Part shown: positions 59,201 to 64,000 of the stretch, one piece after another
Position numbering within the stretch: position 1 is the first letter of the stretch
How the letters are laid out: each line of letters opens with the position of its first letter
Assembly (NCBI RefSeq): GCF_020536995.1
Contig: NC_068358.1
Span: 82,527,749 to 82,591,748 of the forward strand
DNA length: 64,000 nucleotides
DNA from: Dreissena polymorpha
Lineage: Eukaryota; Mollusca; Bivalvia; Myida; Dreissenidae
Direction: 5' to 3'
Made by a program: the position numbers and the translations under genes
Notes under the pieces: model-generated
The model's input: the letters and a program-made list of their open reading frames with translations, nothing else
What the model was told of the DNA's origin: nothing
Database searches by the model: none

Positions 59201-60612
59201 TATAGAGAGAAAACTGCCCCACCCCTCGGGGCCATGTTTTTTCACTGATCACGACTATTTTCAAACTCAACCAAGATATAAATAAAACCAATATTTTGAC
59301 CAAGTTTCATGATGATTGGACAAAAAATGTGACTTAGAGTGTTCACAAGTTTTTTTTACTATATAAATATAATGAAAAAGACCCCCCCCTCCTGGCGGCC
59401 ATGATTTTTTACCGATTCGAACCATTGTCGAACTCAACCGTCATATCCAGGAAACAAACGCTCTGACCATATTTCATGAAGTTTGGGCAAATAATGTGTC
59501 TTCTAGACTGTTCACATGTTTTCACTATATACATATAGAAAAAAGTGCCCCGCCCCCTGGCGGCCATGTTTTTTCGCTGATCATGACCATTTTGAACTCG
59601 TCTGAGATATCCCTAAAAAGTCAATGTTAAGACCAAATTTCATGATGATTAGGCAAAAAATGTGTGACTTCTAGAGTGTTCACAAGCTTTTTTTACTTTA
59701 TAAACATAAGGAAATGGCGGCCATGATTTTCAATGGACCGAAACCATTTTTTAACTCAACCAACATATCATTAAGACAAACATTTTGACAAAGTTACATG
59801 AAGATTGGGCATTAAATGTGACTTCTACAGTGTTCACAAGGTTTTTCTTTTTTTTGACCTAGTTTTTTACCCAGCATGACCCACTTTTGAACTCGGTCGA
59901 GGTATCATTAGGACAAATATTATTACCAAGTTTCATGAAGATCGGACAATAAATGTGGCCTCTAGAGTGTTCACAAGGCAAATGTTGACGACGGACAACG
60001 GATAAAAGGCGATCACAAAAGCTGTGCTCAGGTGCGCTTAAAAAAGAAGAAAAACACATTTTAAGCACTGACCTTTGCGGCTCACCCCGTTAGTGGTCCA
60101 CGTGGGGTCCTGGAGGTAGTCAGGCTTTGCAGTCATCACAACAATGTGCTGCATGTCCCTCCATGTCAACATAGGGCTGCAAACAAACAGTGGGCAGTGT
60201 CACACAATGTCAATGACACACACTTAAAATGTCACACTACTAGCAATATCACACTCATGCTTTTTTCCAAATCACACAAATAATTACAATGTCACACATT
60301 TGAAATGTTACACCCACAGGTTTGTTAAAACATTTACCCCTCAGAAAGGCACTTTGATGTGCTCGAGTCCTTTATAAATCTATTTTAAGTCTTATCGGCT
60401 TCCTTCCAACCCTCAGATACTAATGAGCATAAAACCTGAACAGCCTGCTAGTTACTGCTGGTTGCATAAAGCCATTCTTCACTTTGATTCTGAGGGCACA
60501 CTACCCCTTACTTTGCCTGCAGTGCAAGGGCACACAGTCCGGCTGCTATGGGTGCGCTGGCTGAGGTCCCGGTGTGAGTCTCCGTGCAGCCCTTCTTGAT
60601 GTCTGTAGTCAT
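43281..60612 (-). CDS. Furin-type proprotein convertase, 3' half (partial gene)
   Basis: This is a calcium-dependent, subtilisin-like serine protease of the secretory pathway that cuts proproteins after basic motifs. The coding exons seen, in transcript order, are 60612-60512, 60176-60073, 58165-58048 and 57544-57243, then either 49943-49450 or 47043-46912 plus 44284-43281. Every junction is GT-AG and every splice phase fits. The order of parts matches human furin: the catalytic Ser motif GTSASAP, the LTWRDMQH helix, the SHSFGYGLMDA segment, the P domain with RRGDIQIYLTSPMGTRSTLL, Cys-rich repeats, one TM helix and a cytoplasmic tail. The signal peptide, prodomain and catalytic Asp and His must lie beyond base 64000. 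Identity as a furin-class convertase is strong. I cannot separate a furin-1 from a furin-2/PC5-like orthologue without the N-terminus and a tree. Confidence 0.93.
44285..46911 (-). other. Convertase intron before the Cys-rich/TM exon
   Basis: This GT-AG intron of 2.6 kb (gtaggt to ttttccag) holds one MITE copy (45090-45255) and one short hairpin (46319-46394). No further exon was recognised. Confidence 0.8.
46319..46394. mobile_element. Short hairpin element in convertase intron
   Basis: 'gcaaacagtgcagacccaga' then 'tgagacgcc' at the left pairs over about 30 bases with 'ggtgtctcatctgggtctat' then 'gctgtttgc', with three mismatches and a very short loop. Confidence 0.75.
46912..47043 (-). CDS. 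Convertase exon, alternative P-domain end leading to membrane form
   Basis: This 132-nt exon (acceptor 'gcctgttacag', donor gtaggt) encodes SELTEWKLVLMGTKTHPQAY, then NVTPPVNSDQPFTCSGITSNGVCI. LTEWKLVLMGT is the same final P-domain strand that the 49943 exon also supplies, so the two exons are alternatives and would not be used together. Exit in phase 1 joins to the Cys-rich exon as a GAA codon. Confidence 0.9.
48996..49001 (-). promoter_or_regulatory. Candidate polyadenylation signal for the short convertase isoform
   Basis: This is AATAAA on the minus strand, about 450 bases downstream of the stop at 49450. Position and motif fit, but AATAAA is frequent by chance in such AT-rich DNA. Confidence 0.3.
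49450..49943 (-). CDS. Alternative last exon of convertase (soluble-type C-terminus)
   Basis: The exon begins after 'tcttttttcag' in the correct phase. The first residues, GGARLKDWVLVLYGTERNPQ, supply the last P-domain strand (family LTxxxLVLYGT). They are followed by a run of nine threonines with SPSPTT, a basic RKRK cluster, a charged Pro/Glu/Lys-rich stretch and a stop, about 164 residues in all. No TM helix and no Cys-rich repeat are present, so this form would end as a soluble or loosely attached enzyme. The tail matches nothing I recognise. A minus-strand AATAAA lies at 48996-49001, about 450 bases past the stop, and could end this transcript. Splicing to the 57243 donor is inferred from phase and homology. 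Confidence 0.82.
50840..51720 (+). repeat. Dispersed tandem repeat 'gccatgtttttcaa' family
   Basis: Five diverged units of about 150 bp with 'agtttcatgaagattggac' and 'gtgttcacaaggttt'. It is the same family as 58616-60052 and a fragment at 32440-32740. It lies in the long intron between the P-domain core and the alternative last exon. Confidence 0.65.
51779..52578 (+). repeat. HINE-like element, same family as 30865-31811
   Basis: It starts 'acaggacttccacggtcaga', then 'catatgcccccc', and ends 'ataccccctcttctttgaag' then 'gggggcata'. About five units carry 'gaccttgacctttgaccta'. Confidence 0.7.
52579..56102. other. Intron sequence, little structure
   Basis: This is part of the 7.3-kb intron between 57243 and 49943. 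Apart from MITE copies at 53865-54090 and 54660-54960, nothing was recognised. No additional P-domain exon was found. Confidence 0.5.
56103..56717 (+). repeat. HINE-like dispersed repeat, divergent
   Basis: It starts 'aacaagatatgtatcaatgg' with a doubled 'cacagatgccccctcattcc' block and ends 'ctgactgaagggtggcataa'. Internal units of about 120 bp contain 'actcatgtagatagactcac'. Confidence 0.5.
57243..57544 (-). CDS. Convertase exon, P-domain core
   Basis: This 302-nt exon carries most of the P (Homo B) domain, including YLEHVQARITLKASRRGDIQ, then LTSPMGTRSTLLAKRS, GFNNWAFMTTHNWGE and WVLVIENGARS. These residues match human furin closely (RRGDLAIHLVSPMGTRSTLL, GFNDWAFMTTHSW). Entry is in phase 2. 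It exits in phase 1 at a gtaagt donor, and both downstream terminal options begin in the complementary phase. Confidence 0.94.
58048..58165 (-). CDS. Convertase exon, catalytic to P-domain junction
   Basis: This 118-nt exon encodes VSHSFGYGLMDAAAMVQLAR and then NWTTVPPQHICEIRSFDTNK. SHSxGYGLxDAxAMVxLAxNWTTVxPQ is the conserved end of the furin catalytic domain and start of the P domain. Entry is in phase 1 and exit in phase 2 (gtaatt donor). The HINE-like repeat at 58.6-60.05 kb fills most of the upstream intron. Confidence 0.93.
58616..60052 (+). repeat. HINE-like element with 'cccctggcggccatgttttt' units
   Basis: It starts 'acaagaggccccaaagggcc' then 'gctcacctgag' and ends 'gctgtgctcaggtgcgc', an inverted subterminal match. 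About nine units of roughly 150 bp fill the intron between the 60073 and 58165 exons. Confidence 0.65.
60073..60176 (-). CDS. Convertase exon, end of catalytic domain
   Basis: This 104-nt exon encodes PMLTWRDMQHIVVMTAKPDY and then LQDPTWTTNGVSRK. It matches the furin segment LTWRDMQHLVVQTSKP...TNGVGRK. The acceptor is 'tttgtttgcag' and the donor is gtcagt; entry is in phase 2 and exit in phase 1. It lies directly upstream of the SHSFGYG exon. Confidence 0.93.
60512..60612 (-). CDS. Convertase exon with catalytic serine
   Basis: This 101-nt exon starts in phase 0 after 'ccaacag' and ends in phase 2 before a gtaagg donor. It translates as MTTDIKKGCTETHTGTSASA and continues PIAAGLCALALQA. GTSASAP holds the nucleophilic serine (Ser368 in human furin), and TTD and CTETHTG match family positions. 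The preceding exon is not in the window; it would lie across the minisatellite beyond 64000. The split Asn codon (aa|c) joins exactly to the next exon. Confidence 0.93.
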
Positions 60613-61013
60613 CTGTTGGAATAGCATCACATGAGATAATTGGTCAGCATAGAAAGTGACATTGACATCGTGTCACTTGGGAACATTTGGTAAACAGCAG
60701 TAGGAAATATAATAATTTATAACATTTCTATTGCTATGGTAAATTCCATTAGTTATTGTTTTTGGTTCTTTTTTGATAGGTATGTTTCATTTAGAAATAT
60801 TTTCTCAAATACAAATATAATGTATTATGTGTTTGTTCTGTTCTTATTATTGTTCTTGTTTCTTTTGCTTATGAACCTGTGCTACAATTGATCCACTTTT
60901 CTGACAATGACTTTCTTCAGAAGGAAAAAGTCAAGTGTGTATAATTGTCATTATAGTTTGATTGAATGGGAAAAGTCAGTTATACATTGTTGTACATTTA
61001 TAATCCTAGTATG

Positions 61014-64000
61014 ATAGGGTAAAAGTCAAGTTTGCACAATAATCATCGCAGCATGATAGAAGTGGAAAAGTCAAGTTTGCACAATAATCATTGCAGCATG
61101 ATAGAAGTGGAAAAGTCAAGTTTGCACAATAATCATCCCAGCATGATAGAAGTGGAAAAGTCAAGTTTGCACAATAATCATTGCAGCATGATAGAAGTGG
61201 AAAAGTCAAGTTTGCACAATAATCATCCCAGCATGATAGAAGTGGAAAGTCAAGTTTGCACAATAATCATTGCAGCATGATAGAAGTGGAAAAGTCAAGT
61301 TTGCACAATAATTATCGCAGCATGATAGAAGTGGAAAAGTCAAGTTTGCACAATAATCATCCCAGCATGATAGAAGTGGAAAAGTCAAGTTTGCACAATA
61401 ATCATTGCAGCATGATAGAAGTGGAAAAGTCAAGTTTGCACAATAATCATCGAAACATGATAGAAGTGGAAAAGTCAAGTTTGCACAATAATTATCGCAG
61501 CATGATAGAAGTGGAAAAGTCAAGTTTGCACAATAATTATCGCAGCATGATAGAAGTGGAAAAGTCAAGTTTGCACAATAATCATCCCAGCATGATAGAA
61601 GTGGAAAAGTCAAGTTTGCACAATAATCATTGCAGCATGATAGAAGTGGAAAAGTCAAGTTTGCACAATAATCATCCCAGCATGATAGAAGTGGAAAAGT
61701 CAAGTTTGCACAATAATCATCGCAGTATGATAGAAGTGGAAAAGTCAAGTTTGCACAATAATCATAGCAGCATGATAGAAGTGGAAAAGTCAAGTTTGCA
61801 CAATAATCATTGCAGCATAATAGAAGTGGAAAAGTCAAGTTTGTACAATAATCATTGAAGCATGATAGAAGTGGAAAAGTAAAGTTTGTACAATAATCAT
61901 TGAAGCATGATAGAAGTGGAAAAGTCAAGTTTGCACAATAATTATCGAAGCATGATAGAAGTGGAAAAGTCAAGTTTGCACAATTATCATCGAAGCATGA
62001 TAGAAGTGGAAAAGTCAAGTTTGTACAATAATCATTGAAGCATGATAGAAGTGGAAAAGTCAAGTTTGCACAATAATAATCGCAGCATGATAGAAGTGGA
62101 AAAGTCAAGTTTGCACAATAATCATCGCAGCATGATTGAAGTGGAAAAGTCAAGTTTGTACAATAATTATCGCAGCATGATAGAAGTGGAAAAGTCAAGT
62201 TTGCACAATAATCATCGAAGCATGATAGAAGTGGAAAAGTCAAGTTTGCACAATAATCATCGAAGCATGATAGAAGTGGAAAAGTCAAGTTTGCACAATA
62301 ATCATAGCAGCATGATAGAAGTGGAAAAGTCAAGTTTGCACAATAATCATAGCAGCATGATAGAAGTGGAAAAGTCAAGTTTGTACAATAATCATTGAAG
62401 CATGATAGAAGTGGAAAAGTCAAGTTTGCACAATAATCATCGCAGCATGATAGAAGTGGAAAAGTCAAGTTTGCACAATAATCATCGCAGCATGATAGAA
62501 GTGGAAAAGTCAAGTTTGCACAATAATCATTGCAGCATGATAGAAGTGGAAAAGTCAAGTTTGCACAATAATCATTGCACCATGATAGAAGTGGAAAAGT
62601 CAAGTTTGCACAATAATCATCGCAGCATGATAGAAGTGGAAAAGTCAAGTTTGCACAATAATCATTGCAGCATGATAGAAGTGGAAAAGTCAAGTTTGTA
62701 CAATAATCATTGAAGCATGATAGAAGTGGAAAAGTCAAGTTTGCACAATAATCATTGAAGCATGATAGAAGTGGAAAAGTCAAGTTTGCACAATAATCAT
62801 TGCAGCATGATAGAAGTGGAAAAGTCAAGTTTGCACAATAATCATTGCAGCATGATAGAAGTGGAAAAGTCAAGTTTGCACAATAATCATCGCAGCATGA
62901 TAGAAGTGGAAAAGTCAAGTTTGCACAATAATCATTGCAGCATGATAGAAGTGGAAAAGTCAAGTTTGCACAATAATCATTGCAGCATGATAGAAGTGGA
63001 AAAGTCAAGTTTGCACAATAATCATCGAAGCATGATAGAAGTGGAAAAGTCAAGTTTGTACAATAATCATCCCAGCATGATAGAAGTGGAAAAGTCAAGT
63101 TTGCACAATAATCATTGCAGCATGATAGAAGTGGAAAAGTCAAGTTTGCACAATAATCATCGCAGCATGATAGAAGTGGAAAAGTCAAGTTTGCACAATA
63201 ATCATTGCAGCATGATAGAAGTGGAAAAGTCAAGTTTGCACAATAATCATCGCAGCATGATAGAAGTGGAAGTCAAGTTTGCACAATAATCATCGCAGCA
63301 TGATAGAAGTGGAAAAGTCAAGTTTGCACAATAATCATTGCAGCATGATAGAAGTGGAAAAGTCAAGTTTGCACAATAATCATCCCAGCATGATAGAAGT
63401 GGAAAAGTCAAGTTTGCACAATAATCATCGCAGCATGATAGAAGTGGAAGTCAAGTTTGCACAATAATCATCGCAGCATGATAGAAGTGGAAAAGTCAAG
63501 TTTGCACAATAATCATAGCAGCATGATAGAAGTGGAAAAGTCAAGTTTGTACAATAATCATTGCAGCATGATAGAAGTGGAAAAGTCAAGTTTGCACAAT
63601 AATAATCCCAGCATGATAGAAGTGGAAGTCAAGTTTGCACAATAATCATCGCAGCATGATAGAAGTGGAAAAGTCAAGTTTGCACAATAATCATCCCAGC
63701 ATGATAGAAGTGGAAGTCAAGTTTGCACAATAATCATCGCAGCATGATAGAAGTGGAAAAGTCAAGTTTGCACAATAATCATTGCAGCATGATAGAAGTG
63801 GAAAAGTCAAGTTTGTACAATAATCATTGAAGCATGATAGAAGTGGAAAAGTCAAGTTTGCACAATAATCATCCCAGCATGATAGAAGTGGAAAAGTCAA
63901 GTTTGCACAATAATCATTGCAGCATGATAGAAGTGGAAAAGTCAAGTTTGCACAATAATTATCGCAGCATGATAGAAGTGGAAAAGTCAAGTTTGCACAA
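61014..64000 (+). repeat. 45-bp minisatellite, about 66 copies, runs off the window
   Basis: The unit is 45 bp ('gcatgatagaagtggaaaag' then 'tcaagtttgcacaataatca' and 'tygca'). Because 45 is a multiple of three and the unit lacks stops in some frames, both strands show long open frames (up to 675 codons on the minus strand). These are not genes. Variant sites (cat-tg/cg/cc/ag and gcacaa/gtacaa) mark sub-families. A few units are one or two bases short. The array lies in the intron upstream of the catalytic-serine exon. Confidence 0.95.

Noticed and set aside
61206-63233. 675-codon open frame on the minus strand (LLSCCNDYCANLTFP repeats) and several plus-strand frames
   Set aside because: They are by-products of a 45-bp tandem repeat whose length is a multiple of three. 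Both strands are open, units vary at silent and non-silent sites alike, and the array lies in an intron.
61014-64000. Regularly spaced repeats resembling a CRISPR array
   Set aside because: There are no unique spacers; the units abut directly and the locus is eukaryotic.
1-64000. Endogenous retrovirus, LTR or Polinton remains
   Set aside because: No paired LTRs and no capsid, protease, integrase or PolB-like segments were recognised anywhere. The only reverse-transcriptase trace is the LINE tail at 6278-6775.

Overview
The window is animal nuclear DNA: AT-rich, intron-rich and packed with transposons. It is most likely from a bivalve mollusc. The dispersed repeats carrying 'gaccttgacctttgacc' arrays and the many hairpin elements resemble those of Dreissena-type and other bivalve genomes, but this is recognition from memory, not a search. 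No viral, LTR or Polinton element was recognised.

Two host loci are visible. (1) From about 6.2 to 30.6 kb, + strand, lie two head-to-tail copies of a leucine-rich-repeat gene that I identify as LRRC28. The right copy (18854-30431) has seven exons whose splice phases all fit and encodes about 342 residues up to an in-frame TGA; 46 further codons after that TGA resemble the family's cysteine-rich C-terminus. The left copy (8617-12382) has exons 2-6 only. It lacks exons 1 and 7 and carries a 2-nt deletion in exon 4, so it is a pseudogene. Both copies use a GC-AG intron after exon 3. (2) From 43281 past the right edge, - strand, lies the 3' half of a furin-type proprotein convertase. It covers the catalytic-serine exon, the P domain, and two alternative ways to finish the protein: a membrane-anchored Cys-rich/TM/tail form and a short Thr-linker form without a TM. 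The 5' half of this gene lies beyond base 64000.

The rest is mobile DNA, made easier to read because the two LRRC28 copies act as filled and empty sites for each other. Region by region: 0.3-4.0 kb, a foldback element with minisatellite arms, interrupted by a TTAA-targeted element carrying a tRNA-like module; 4.2-4.65 kb, a second such element; 5.36-6.0 kb, the C-terminal two exons of a MULE transposase; 6.28-6.78 kb, a LINE 3' end; 7.61-8.46 kb, another TTAA element with perfect 18-bp TIRs and a tRNA-Ser-like core; 13.0-13.5 kb, a Pack-MULE-like element with 9-bp target duplications carrying a RecQ-like helicase fragment; 17.0-17.9 kb, a TIR element, followed by a third tRNA-carrying TTAA element at 17.9-18.4 kb; 19.75-21.8 kb, a hAT element; 23.6-26.5 kb, a 3-kb insertion that may be Helitron-like; 27.66-28.4 kb, a GC-rich foldback; 30.9-37.3 kb, Helentron/HINE-like repeats with internal tandem arrays; 37.44-38.80 kb, a pogo-like element keeping only its DNA-binding domain; 41.4-60.0 kb, hairpin MITEs and more HINE-like repeats inside and beyond the convertase introns; and 61.0-64.0 kb, a 45-bp minisatellite that runs off the window.

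The two loci show no functional link. Most of the biological interest lies in the alternative ends of the convertase and in the composite transposons.
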